DNA of 47,477 bases, from NCBI GenBank assembly GCA_036897095.1, contig JAYMSP010000552.1, positions 1 through 47,477 of the forward strand. The letters are read 5' to 3'. Positions 1 through 11,300 of the stretch are shown one piece after another. The position numbers and the translations under genes are program-made. The number at the start of each line of letters is the position of its first letter. Position 1 is the first letter of the stretch. A model generated the notes under the pieces. That model searched no databases and was not told the origin of the DNA. It saw nothing but the letters and a program-made list of their open reading frames with translations. The stretch is from Plantago elongata (taxonomy: Eukaryota > Streptophyta > Magnoliopsida > Lamiales > Plantaginaceae).

Positions 1-871
1 TGATACTTGCCGCACTATCATAACCCCGATTCCGCTTACTTCCGCTACTGCCACCTGCACCTGCTGATTCCATTGGTAGATCACCTACATCAACATCGTC
101 ACCCTCAAGCCCATCGTCCCCAGTTGGTACAAACTTCTTCATGGTTTCCTCAAAGTTCATCTTCAGTTCCCACTCTGGGTATGCTTTTATGGTATCCCAC
201 TGTTTGAACGCCGTGAATGAGTTGTGGTGCTTTGATTTCTCCTTGTACAATTCTTGGGCAGTGTTCTGCACATCTTCCTCACTGTAGCCACTCCAATTGT
301 CGACCATGACAGTAGCACGCTCCACAAAAATCATCAAATGATTTATGTCATCTCTTAGCCGCCCCCATCTTCCACGAAGCGAATCATGAGACCGGAATTT
401 ATCCATCCCGGTCATCATTCATATCCTCTTGATATCCTCATACTTCTCCGCAACAAGACGGAACAATTTGCAATACTTCTGATCCGTCCAACAATAACAT
501 TCTGACTAACCTCCATGCAGGCTGAGATGAGTCCCAAATCCTCACTCTCGTTGTATGGGTTATTCCATGAGGTTGTTGTGTTGGTTGCTGCTCCTCCAGT
601 GGCTTTGGCTTTCCCCCGCCTCCGGATCGATTGTTTTTTCGGTTGCGTCTCAAACACAACCTCCTCTTCCGGTGTTTGTGAAAACATTGGTGTTTGGGAG
701 GATGGAGATTGGTAATTTTGAGTGTAGGGCTCTTTGAACAAAGGTCGAACGACACTCGTTTGGGGACTCGGTTGGGGGTGGGAAAGCCGTGTTTTCGTAC
801 TGAGCTTGCATGTAGTGATGGTATTTTTGGGGTTTGTTTTCTTTCAACCACTGCAAATACTCATATTCCAA
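1..871 (-). pseudogene. PIF/Harbinger-associated Myb-like (NAM-associated) gene remnant
   Basis: On the minus strand the translation from about 871 down to 1 resembles the plant proteins with a Myb/SANT-like region that accompany PIF/Harbinger transposases and are often annotated as NAM-associated or 'glutathione S-transferase T3-like'. Visible pieces, in order, are a Pro-rich N-terminus, a basic stretch (RRRGKAKATG), the helix region SWNNPYNESEDLGLISACMEVSQN, read here as SWNNPYNESED then LGLISACMEVSQN, and then GRWGRLRDDINHLMIFVERA and a KQWDTIKAYPEWE motif. The reading frame is broken. It shifts near 495-500, just after VSQNVIVG, and a TGA follows at about 439 after the IKRI motif; the C-terminal part then continues in that frame to the window edge. 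I infer a dead accessory gene of a transposon. The true C-terminus lies outside the window. Confidence 0.7.
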
Positions 872-1569
872 CTCGCCGGAAAATGAAAGTGGAAAGGGTG
901 TTTTGAGAGAAGAGAGTTTTTTAAGTTTAATTAAGAGAGAAAGAGCAGTTGGAGATGGGATGAAGTAAAAAATATCAAGATTGGTCTCATTTTATAAATC
1001 CTGAAAAAACATAGCCGTTGGTGATTTTTTTTATATTTTTTATTTCGTATTTTTGGAGATATATCGTTTTAAAACGGATATAATTCGAATTTCAAAAAAT
1101 TTTTTTTTTTTAAATGTGGGGCTAGTCTAAGATACTCATATTATCGTTTTTTATTTTTTTTTATTTTTAATCCGCGTGGTTTACGCCGTGCCCACGACGC
1201 CCCATTGGGACTGGTCTAAGATACCATGTTTTTACATATCAAAAACCAAATCCTTGTTCACTTCCAGCTCATCTAAATCACTACCAATACGTCTAATGCT
1301 AGTACACTCCATAGTGTGTCAGAGTGAGCAAGTAAAGCGGAAGATGCGATCGAAGAACACATTGAAGCGTACAAAGCAAGCTAACTGTATTGTGTATTGA
1401 GATAAGAAGAATTACAATGTGGAATGAGAATGATTCTGTACAAAATGAAAATGAGTAGCATCTTGTATTTATACAAAAGAAGAGACTAAGCTAAATGTCT
1501 AGAAACTCCTTCTCTGCTAATTACAATTTGGAGGGAAGATTAATTTAAACTAACTACTAATCCAAGTAC
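872..1569. other. AT-rich gene-free stretch with two direct sequence tags
   Basis: I see no coding potential here. Two direct copies of a CTRGTCTAAGATAC tag lie at 1122-1135 and 1211-1224, in settings that resemble each other (G-rich before, AT-rich after). They may be the end of the transposon whose Myb-like gene lies to the left, but I could not pair them with a matching inverted end or a TA-rich target-site duplication. Confidence 0.35.
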
Positions 1570-1701
1570 TAAACTGTGCAAAGCTAGAATCATAAGACTC
1601 CATGGTGAAGAAGTTCATCCATCCAGACTGTCATGTTGTAATAGTTCACTTCCTGCTTTTGTTCTTCATTCTGCAATCTTCATCATTTTGATACCCCCGG
1701 G

Positions 1702-1736
1702 TAAGATGAGCATAATAATTTGTAATGCTCATCTTA
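1702..1736. repeat. 12-bp perfect inverted repeat (hairpin)
   Basis: TAAGATGAGCAT at 1702-1713 is followed after 11 bases by its exact complement ATGCTCATCTTA at 1725-1736. It lies just downstream (minus strand) of the copia RNase H remnant, beside the short palindrome TACCCCCGGGTA. It may belong to the region between the polymerase gene and the 3' LTR of that element. Confidence 0.6.
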
Positions 1737-1745
1737 GACATTAAA

Positions 1746-2783
1746 TTAATGTTTCATACCTGGTTGAGATAAAGATTTTGTAAAAATATATGCAATCTGA
1801 TCTTTGGTTGAAACATGAAGAACTTGTATAACTTTTTCAAGAACTTTTCCTCTAACATAATAATAATCTATTTCAAGGTGCTTTGTTCTTTCATAAAAAA
1901 GGGATTTTTTGGTGAGATGCATAGTTGATTGATTATCAAAATATAGGATAGGATCGAGGTTAAGTAAATTCAATGTGAAACTCTTTTAATAAAGAGAGGT
2001 TAAGTAAATTCAATGTGAAACTCTTTTAATAAAGATAGTAACCAGACTACTTCACAAGTAGCAAAAGAGAGAGCTCTATATTCAACTTCTGATGATGGAC
2101 TACTTACAGTGTTTTGCTTCTTGCTCCTCCAATTAATGAGTGAAGAACCAAGAAACATACAAAAATCAGAAATAGATCTTCTTGTATATGAACAAGCTGT
2201 CCAATCTGAATCACTATAAGAAGTGAGAGACAACTCATTATGTAATGAAAAATGAATTCCTTGACCTGATGAATGTTCCAGCATCTCCCAAAAGTTTCAA
2301 GGGAACATGTGACTGAAATATAGAGATCTTGCTACATTTAGCAAATGTTGGTGTTTTCTCTCAACAACATCATTTTGTTGAGGTGTATAAACACAACTCG
2401 TTTGATATATTATCTCCATATCCTTATGTTTAGAAGTGAGTACAGTAAAATCTATACCATTATTAGACCTGATAACCTTTATTTTGTGTTGTATTGATTT
2501 TCCACTAAAGGAAGAAACTTTAACAAAATGCATTGAACATCACAGATGAACCCATGTATGTATATTTGGAGCAATCATCTATTATAGTTGAGAAGTATCT
2601 ATGACCATTAATAGTAGAAGTAGAATTTGGTCTCCAAACATCAACATGAATCAAAGATAAGATTGAGTTTGTTACGGATTGACTAATGGGAAAAGAAAGC
2701 TTTATTCTGTTTAGCTTCTAAACAATTAGTACAATCAAACAACTTTTTATTATCTAAACTGACACTATCTAGACACAATATCA
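1746..2783 (-). mobile_element. Ty1/copia retrotransposon remnant with RT deleted
   Basis: Read on the minus strand, the order is integrase zinc-finger region (CTNCLEAKQN at about 2720), integrase core (VDVWRP, then TPQQNDVVERKHQHLLNVAR ending near 2297), then directly the RNase H domain. RNase H motifs are SDSDWTACSYTRRSISDF, the SSSEVEYRALSFATCEVVWL region and, in another frame, DNQSTMHL and RTKHLEIDYYYVR. The whole reverse transcriptase, normally between integrase and RNase H in copia elements, is missing at a junction near 2285. The RNase H frame is also broken by a 40-bp tandem duplication. No LTR pair was found. The 5' side is cut by a LINE fragment starting at about 2784. Confidence 0.85.
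1956..2035. repeat. Perfect 40-bp tandem duplication inside copia RNase H
   Basis: Two exact adjacent copies of a 40-base unit (1956-1995 and 1996-2035, beginning GAGGTTAAGTAAATTC) lie within the RNase H coding remnant. Forty is not a multiple of three, so the duplication breaks the frame. Identity of the copies indicates a recent event or conversion. Confidence 0.95.
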
Positions 2784-3860
2784 TTTTTTTTTTATAAAAG
2801 AGCCAAGGGCTCTCGGAATTTATATATTAAAGAAATTAAGGCGGTTTGTGAGAACCAGGCGGAAAACAAGTATCGTGATAAAGTTACATGCCAAATCTCA
2901 ACAAAACAACTACTAATTACACAAGATCCATCGTAGGAAAGCCATTGTTTGATCTTCCTTGCCTTGCTCCATGATACCTCATTCATATGCAAAAAAAGGC
3001 TGCCTACTGATCGACACCATGTTCTTCAAATTCAGGATTGATGTACCATACCTCCCTATTGCAGCTTCATCTAGCAGATCCATAGTTCCAAATGAAGCCG
3101 TGTACAGAATGAACAAAAAACCTATACACCATAAGGAACTATACTTGCAACTGGAGTGCCTTCTTCCATCCTCAATGCTCCTACCTAGGATCTCCAAAAA
3201 ATGCATGAAAACACTAACCATGCTATACAAAACATTAATGCCTGAGACAATCTGCCAACCCTTGCTAATAAGCTTTATCCACAAAACATTAACAACAATA
3301 TCATTCCTAACAAGGGCTGCCAACTTTACAGCCTCCAAAAAACACACTATGAGACTATTGACTATAGCATCACAATCCAAATACCTACTAAAAGATTCCA
3401 GTTCTGTAAACACCACAAACGCAACATATATAGAATTACAATCAATCAGCCAAAACTGTAAACCTTTCACAAAACAAGTTATAATATACCAATAGTAAAA
3501 CAACCCAAGAACCTGTGTGTGCAATGCATACAAAAGGTAAGTGTGGGAATAGATGTAGCAGATAAGGAGAGGACAAATAAGAGGGGAGAGGAACAAAAGT
3601 GAAGGATGAGGGAGAAATACCCATCCAAAACAAAGAAAAAATAACCACCCTCTGAATTATGAATAAGGAAAATCCAATGTAAAGACCCATGCATGAAAAA
3701 GAGAAGCAAATAGAGCTGAGTAATCTCTCCAAATTACCAACCATATAAAGGAAAGAAACATGTATAAACCCTTTCTACAACCCCCACCAAAGGAGAATTG
3801 CATGATATGCATCAATGCAAAGATTCCAAATCAGAAACAACCTACCAAACTCTTCCCAGT
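2784..3860 (-). mobile_element. LINE 3'-terminal fragment (copy 2 of a family)
   Basis: The low-coordinate edge is a poly(T) run, i.e. a minus-strand poly(A) tail, preceded on the minus strand by a terminal hairpin AGAGCCCTTGGCTCT (2799-2813). The neighbouring sequence (GGCGGTTTG, TTTATATAT) matches the end of the larger LINE at 13964-17477. Further inside, 3500-3780 resembles the tail modules of that LINE: GTGTGTGCAATG, then a purine-rich block with AGGGAGAAATAC, then CTCTCCAAA. The open frames on both strands (2959-3495 plus, 2979-3596 minus) match no domain I know and are treated as chance or degraded tail. The right boundary is approximate; no target-site duplication was found. Confidence 0.6.
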
Positions 3861-4139
3861 ACTGAGTATTATTATTTTTTTGTTCAGTCTAAATATTCTT
3901 TTTATTCCTTAACCTTTTTCTAACCCCTTTTTTCTATAGTAGAGTTTTAGTGAGTTTGGAACTATAGTTAAGTTGTGTTTCTAACTCTTAATAATACTAC
4001 AATTGTTTGTATATGAGCTTTTACATAGGATTTTATATAACCTTGAGTATATTTGGAGTAACCTATATTAGCCTTTGGAAAGAACCATTGGTAAGAGAAT
4101 CACTATATATAGTAAGACTAAATGTTTTGGGAGACAGGT
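3861..4139. other. Unassigned AT-rich stretch
   Basis: No coding or repeat signal recognised. It may be intron or flank of the adjoining methyltransferase pseudogene. Confidence 0.3.
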
Positions 4140-4848
4140 TTACTAGAAATATGAAAATTTCCTTTAACTCCTCGGGTGTCGTAATTTAGCAGGGTAGGTT
4201 AAACGAGTCCACCTGAGCTTCCCTGATTTTTCCTGCAAAAGGATCATGTTAACCAATTTAAGTGTAGAAAACTATGCACTATAGAAAAAGGGATTATGAT
4301 GACTTTAGTTATACTTAATAACCTGCTAGCCAAGTCGACAAGGCAAGAATCTAAAAAATTGAGTTCACAGGTTATTGTGTATTCGGTGACAGTATCCCAT
4401 GAGGTAGGGACATCTGGAATCAAGAGTGTCATGATTCCTCCACCAACAAGCTCATGCTCATCGGATCTAAACTCCAAGAATGATTCAAAGTCCTTGGCGA
4501 ACTGCTTCAAGTAAGCGTTATGGACTTCCTTTCTATTTCTTGTCCAAATCACCTCTCTTGGCACCTTTGGTAGCCATTGGAGAGCCCACGATGAGTAAGC
4601 CAAGTAAACAGAACAACTGGGCATTAGGATTTAGGCGCCCATGGAAGTCCCGAGGCAACCCCACTGCATGATTACTTTCTTTCCAGCGGAAGGGAGCTAA
4701 ATAGGGTGTTGAAATCATTTGAATATAGGTCGTTGAAGAAGACGATAAATTATAGTACTTTTGGTTTGCTCAACTCATCAGTTCCTTTCTCGATCTTTTC
4801 CAGGATATCTTCAGTGATCATTTTCGCATTGTGACGTGTCAACATGTT
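4140..4848 (-). pseudogene. SABATH family methyltransferase pseudogene
   Basis: Minus-strand homology to SABATH S-adenosylmethionine-dependent carboxyl methyltransferases (salicylate, jasmonate, loganate and gibberellin methyltransferases). In order: MLTRHNAKMITEDILEKIEK at the 5' end, FIVFFNDLYSNDFNTLFSSL, then GLPRDFHGRL, then YSSWALQWLPKVPREV, and AKDFESFLEFRSDE followed by LVGGGIMTLLIPDVP. The piece ends at a GT donor at 4322. A 90-bp intron follows, and the next exon from 4232 has EAQVDSFNLP followed by TTPEELKEIF. Breaks are a stop after KPKVL, a frame change and stop around 4675, another frame change near 4620, and a stop right after DSFNLPC. The N-terminal SAM-binding part and the C-terminus are missing. 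Clearly a non-functional fragment. Which substrate the ancestor used cannot be told. Confidence 0.88.
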
Positions 4849-5352
4849 TTAATCCTCATAATGTACGTATAATCTGGGTGTGTTACAAAATAAAAATATT
4901 CATAATTTTTCAATTTAATAAAAGTGAAAAAAATTCCCATTTAAAACTGAGCTAGCGCATGAGCATTGATGGTGTTTGAGCAATATAAATAATCTCTGAA
5001 TGACAAAATTAATCGAAATAAACTATTCAAACGTGCAATTGATTTAAGGTATAAATGTGATAATAATGTCGAATATAAACACGGAGGGGCTGATTGACAT
5101 GGCATTTGAATGAGAATTTTGGTGAAATTGCGTTTGAAATAGAATTGAAATTGAGTATTTAAAGTGTATTTTAGGCTGAATTATTGTTCATAGAGTCAAA
5201 ATGAGTGCATTTAAATGCCAGCCCAATCAGCACCGGAATTACCACTCTTTAGATACAAGTGTACAACTACACTTCACTGTGAAAGACTGCCAGTACTCAA
5301 CCACTCGCATACAGTCTTGGTCTTCGTCTTCTTCTTCTTCTTCGAGGGTGAG
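4849..5352. promoter_or_regulatory. Upstream region and 5' UTR of the RRM gene
   Basis: About 500 bases of AT-rich sequence between the methyltransferase pseudogene and the RRM start codon. The last 60 bases are pyrimidine-rich (CTTCTTCTTCTTC), typical of a plant 5' leader. No convincing TATA box was seen. An upstream ATG at 5215 is in frame with the RRM, but the codons between do not look conserved. Confidence 0.4.
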
Positions 5353-8300
5353 ATGACAATCGACGACAACAGCTCCATATACGTAGGCGGTCTTCCGGGC
5401 GACATCTCTGACGAAAGTATTCACAGAGCATTTGACATATACGGCGCTGTTATTGCCATCAAGGTATCTTCCTATTTCTTCTCTTACTCTATTCACCTTC
5501 CCTCTTTTTTCCGTATGTGGTATTGCTTATTCGACTCACACTCGTTAGTTTGTGCTTTCTCAGCATATTTTCTGCTCTATATTGTTTCAATTTTTGCTTC
5601 TCTTGAGATGCTACTGTTAGGTTTTACAAACTCATTGTCTTGTTTAATGGTGTCATGGCCTGGTTTGAGCTTTGATTAGTTAGGGTTATTGAGTCTGATA
5701 ATTTTTTCGCGTTAGCTCTAGCTGCAATTTGATTCATGATACATATCCTGGTTTGGAAATTGTAAATTTGGAAAGCTGAAACTTTGGTAACTTATTGAAT
5801 GAAAGCAAAAGTCTCCTATTTAAGTATTGGATCTATGTGGATTAGCTTCTTCATTTTTTTTTTTACAAAGGCTAATGTATATTAATTATCACTAAATAAT
5901 TGGATAGTATTTTTGGACGAAGCTGAATCACTGTACTTTACCGCAGTCTTTGTTAATACAAGTTAGGAACTACTAGGAAGTATAATTGGAATTGGCTTGT
6001 GGAGAATGGACATATATAGAAGAAAGGGGCTTAAAAGATTGTCATGAAGTGGGAGTTTGTGGTAGTGCTGTGAGGTGTGTTGTTGGATTTGGATAAGACG
6101 TTTGTCATCTGGAATCTGGTGTTGCTATCATTATCCCAGCTTTCTTCTTATAATGTTGCCACTCAACTAGACTTGAGTGCTACTTTTTATAATAACATAA
6201 TAGCACTCCTTTTGAGAGCAGTGATTAAACCACTTATGAACTCTAGTGCGCTCTTCTTACTAGGACTTTTGAAATGTTCGGTTCCTGTTCCATGAAATGG
6301 AGCATTCCTTCACAATGCATTTCTGAGTATCATATGCTATTTAAATTTCTCACTATACCTATTACAAAGCTGCGCCGATTCCTCATGCAAACCAAGCAAA
6401 TAGAGGTACTCAATGGACAGTGGGTAAAGCTGTTGAACTCGATTTTTAATAACACCTATGGCTATGCAAAAGCAATAAGAATTCGTTAGTTGTCACTTTT
6501 TTTTCTTCCATCAGTAACAAATCACTTCCTACTCACCGCCAGCATCTCCACTAGAATACATCCTTCTAATTAATCATTGTGCCAACTTCGACGGGTCTGG
6601 CATGCTCATTGTTTTTACCAGAAACTACTCCAGCTGGTTCAATATGTCTGATTTTACACTTTATTTTTGGCTTGTTAATGTCTTAACATAACACACACTA
6701 AACATATTTCATTTCCAGATAGTCAATGATCGTGCTGCTGGAGCAAAGTGCTATGGGTTTGTTACTTTTGCTAATCCAAGATCAGCAATGGAAGCCATAA
6801 GAGATATGGATGGCAAGGTATCTCTCTTTCTTGTCTATTACTGACATGCATAAATTTCACATCACCCCATTGTATCGTTGAGAGAGAGAACAACTTCCTT
6901 AGTTTATATTATTTGAAAGGTTTAACTTCCCTGAGCTTTGATTCAGACCATTGATGGACGAGTCGTGAGGGTGAATCAAGTAAAGACCAGGTCAAACTTA
7001 AACCGTGAAAGTTCTCATCGTGATATGGAGAGGGACAATGAGGTTGATGGCAGAAAACGTCAACAAAGAGATCCGAGTTATGATAGACACCGAAATCGGG
7101 ATGTACGTAGGGAAAGGTTCGAAGATTACGAAAGGGAGACTGGAAGAGGGCATCATCGTGATCGATATGTTGAAGAAGATCGATATAGAGGAAATGGTGG
7201 ACCTAGAGTTGATGTTGAGCAGGGGCGTGTACGGAAGCGTGAGCGTGACTGGGAAAGAGACATTCATCTTAATAGTCATGAGCCCAGGAACAACAGCCGT
7301 CAAACAAGCGTAGATAAGGCTAATCATTTTCTGAACAGGTATTTTACCCATTCCTCATAAACAAAAAGGGTTTCGCTTGTCTGCAAAAGTTTATAGACAT
7401 ATACTAAAGTTTATAGACATATACTACTGCTTTGCTAGGATGTTTGTGTTAGTTAAATGTCACTCCAAGCTTGTATTTAAAATTGTTGTGTCAGTTGTAA
7501 GATGCTTTCCTTATTGTTACTAATAGAGCATCCCCATATGCTTGGGGGGTTGGTTCATGCAACAAACGTGTTGGGGGGTATATGTTGCATGATAATGAAA
7601 GTCAAAGATGTAGATTGGGCATGCAAAATAAAGTTGGGAAGTCCCTTAGGAATATAGATACTCTTGTTGGGAGAGAAGAAGAATAGATCCCCGGTTGTGT
7701 TGTGAGTTTTTTTTGGTGACTGGTGAGCGAGGGATCACCTATACTCTTGTAGAGAATGATAAATGATGTGTTCTATAAGGCTTCATCATGTTGCTTATGA
7801 GTAGGAATACCCCTCTAGTAAACATGATTTGCTTCTTTCCATTCCCTCTCTAGATTAAGAATACCTTATGAGTTTTATGGTCTAGTGTTGTCAATTCTAG
7901 CGCGATACAAGTACCATATTGTGGAATTGGACCTGGCCACTGCAGAACCTCCTTCAGTGAAGTGGCCAAGCCTGGTATCCGATAGTGCTCTCAATGGGTA
8001 GGGTAAAGACCCTACCCTTACCCATTTAACTGCAAAGGGTCTGTGTCCAGACCCTATCCTTTTAAATTTAGACCCTACCCGGACCCGGACCCTTATGCTC
8101 ACAACCGATAAGGGTCTAGACCCGACCCTTACCCAGGACCCTACTAGACCCTTTTAGTAACAGGGTCCGGGTATGGACCCGGACCCTTATTAGACCCAAA
8201 CCTCGAAATTGGACCCGGACCCAAATTTTAGGGTCGGGTAGGGTCTAGACCCGTTTGGACCCTCTTTTTTTACTTCTTCAAAATTTACATAAAATGCATT

Positions 8301-11300
8301 ATAAAAATATGAACGTGCATAATATTTAATTGCTATGATTTAAAAATTATACAAATGTTATTTATTTGTAATTTGAAGATGAAGTTCAAAATCGTTTATT
8401 TTAAAAGTTCATATGAGAAGCACACTAACCCTACTCTTATACTATGCCCAAATCAATTATAATGTCTATATAAAATCAAATATAATTTCAATTGAAAAAA
8501 AAGCAAAAAAAAAAAAAAGGGGGGGGGGGGGGTCCAACCGGGTCCAGCCCCTACCCGACCCTAAACTTCGGGTCCGGGTCCGGGTCTGAAGTATCGGGTC
8601 CAAGTAAGGACCCGGACCCTTATATATTAAAGGGTCCAGGGTAGGGTCCCCTGTCCAGACCCTACCCATTGAGAGACTAGTATCCGAGACAGTGAATATA
8701 GGGGGTAAATTTGCACACCCAAGTTAACGTGATAGTTAACATTTTCACTTCCATTTTTCTCCAGCTCGTTTTTCTTCTATGTGTGTGGTTCGTTCTCAAT
8801 TTGTCCGTCCATCATTAAACTTCAATTTAAGGCCAAATTACGGGATATCAGGGATGGGCTGGCCAACTGCCGTCCTGTTTTTTTGCTGTTCTTTCTGCAG
8901 CCGGATCGGTAACACTGTTTGCAAATGCTTCACTGAGGGTCAGTTATCTATGAAAGGCACACAAACAATTAGAACTGCATTTTTCCAGACCATATTCTAT
9001 AGCTTCACTACGTGTATACTGAATTTATTCACTTCTTTTACTTGATGGCAAACTGCTTTATATGGATCATTTATCCCTCGACAGATCTACCTACAGTGGT
9101 GACCGCTGTAGAGAGCGTTCAATGGAGTTGCTTGATGCTGATCAGGATCAAGTTGAGTTTGTGAATTTATCCATGCATATCTATTATCAACAACTTTTGG
9201 GAGCTTGGCTAATTTTCTTGATGATCTCATCCATAGCAACAGGTCGAAGGCGAGTTGGTAGTTTCTAACCAGAAGATTGAAGAACTTCAGAAAGAGGTCT
9301 GTCTACTTTTTCTTGAGCTACCAGATATTAGTCTGTGACGTTTTTCTTGGTCTGTGTGCTGTGTCAATCTCCAATAGTGTTACATGGAAAGACTTGCACA
9401 TCTGATTGCCTTCTGTTTGTGATTTTTACTCTTACAAATTCAGGACATGCGATTTGTTAAAAATGATTAATAACGACTCTAAAGAAATTAACTAGTGGTT
9501 GAGTGTGTTTTCATGTGTCAGAAGAGCCTTGTGATATGCATTAAGTTTGTAAGTGAGACTACTCACTTATTCAGAACTAGTCACTGCGTAGATATTATCT
9601 TGGGCATATATTTGTAGCACCAACAGTTCAAAGTCGAACTGAGTTCGATTCTCAAGTTTCGAGCAAACGGTGAAACACACTATGCCAACCCTTTATAATG
9701 GTTTTAAGTGCGTAAGCAGGTAAACAATACAGTCAGAAATTTCAATAAACCTGATAGTTCACTTCTCCTTAATTGATGCCAGGACCAGTAAAGATGTGTA
9801 TAAAAGGAGAAGGTTTACTTTGTAAGTGGTCTGGCTTGGAGAGACTGTTCTAGCTTAAATAGTCAAATGATACAAAACCCAAAGGATCAACAACAAACCA
9901 AACCTAACATATGGATAGCCTTTTTTTCCCCGAGAATTCGAAAAAGATTCTTTTTCTACCTCATATTGTTAAAGCATTTCTGCAACAGTCAACACTATCC
10001 CCGATGTAAATTAATATGCAGAAGTCTCAGCTGATACTCGTTTGTTTATCTCTATTTATCAGGTATAAAGCTGAAATATGAGGCTTGAGTGTTTTGTGAA
10101 TGATAAAAAGTTCTCTGCATAATGTAACCGTACTCTTCGCTCTCTAGTTAGCTATCACCTGTGTTAGTCATGCTTAAAAGCAGTGAGCCAGCTTCACATT
10201 GACGAGTGGTAATGATTAATTTTGTATGAATTTACCAGATAGCACGTCTTGAACATTGGTCAGCTGATAAAGAAGAAGAAAATTCTCAGCTACATGAAAA
10301 ACGCCAGGTACTATTCACAATATGAATGATTCTTTTGTTTTTATTTCCTTAATCATCCTTCTTGTTTGTATCTGGAGCTTTTCTAGGTTGTTTTCCAAAA
10401 TGCTGGGTTTCTAAATTGATTGTGTGATCTTAGGAGTTGGAGGACTCACTGAGGGCTGAAAAAAAACTTACTACACAACGTCTTATGCAACTAGAGAAGG
10501 TATTTCTGATTAATAAGGTGTTATTTCTTTTCTTCCTTAGGTAAAATCGTTGTTTCATAGTAATATTTCTGAATATTGTGATGTGTGCAGTTGCATAAAT
10601 GTTATATACAAGTTCGAGACTATGATAAGAGGTTAAAAGATGCTGAACACGATCTCCAGGTTGGTTTGGTAAAACAGTTATATATGCATTCTTATTGCTC
10701 ATGCTAAATCTTTAAATATGCTTCTTCAGTTCTTATGACATTTATGCTTCTTTATGATCATATCATTTGAGATTGCAATGGGGATGCATAAAATTCGTCT
10801 TCATTCAACTTCTCTTCTGTAAATATGTGGATGTATGTGCGTTTTCTTATAGTTGATCTTTGTGAAAAATCTGTTATAATGTAGTATTATTTACGTAAAA
10901 GATGCAGAATATAATCAAACAGAATTGAAGTAAGTTAGATGTAGCATTCAATGCTCAATACTGGGCTGTTGTCAACCCTACAAAAGAAATTATTGCCACT
11001 GTAACGCCCTGAAATTTTTAAAGTAATTTTTCAAAAGACAAGGGCGTTAAAATCGATAACAGGAATACAATATAAAAACTTTGAGAAGCTAATACTCCAA
11101 AAAGTTTCACAAACAGACTATTTTCAAAATCAACAGCTGAAACACTAGTTTTGACAAGCTAAAAGTTACAGAAATCTCTAGTAAATCCCCACTCTCTGTT
11201 GCTGACCTTCTAGGTCTTTGAGGCATCTGAATGGTAATATCTACAAGAAGTGAACAAATCAAGTGTGAGAAAAATCTCAGTGGTGTTCAGTGCTAAGTGA

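Noticed and set aside
2959..3596. Overlapping open frames of 178 codons (plus) and 205 codons (minus)
   Set aside because: They lie opposite each other inside a LINE tail, show no domain or codon bias, and the same region in the other LINE copy is not open.
9600..9680. Possible tRNA-like B box (GAGTTCGATTCTC)
   Set aside because: No A box at proper distance, no acceptor stem, no target-site duplication.
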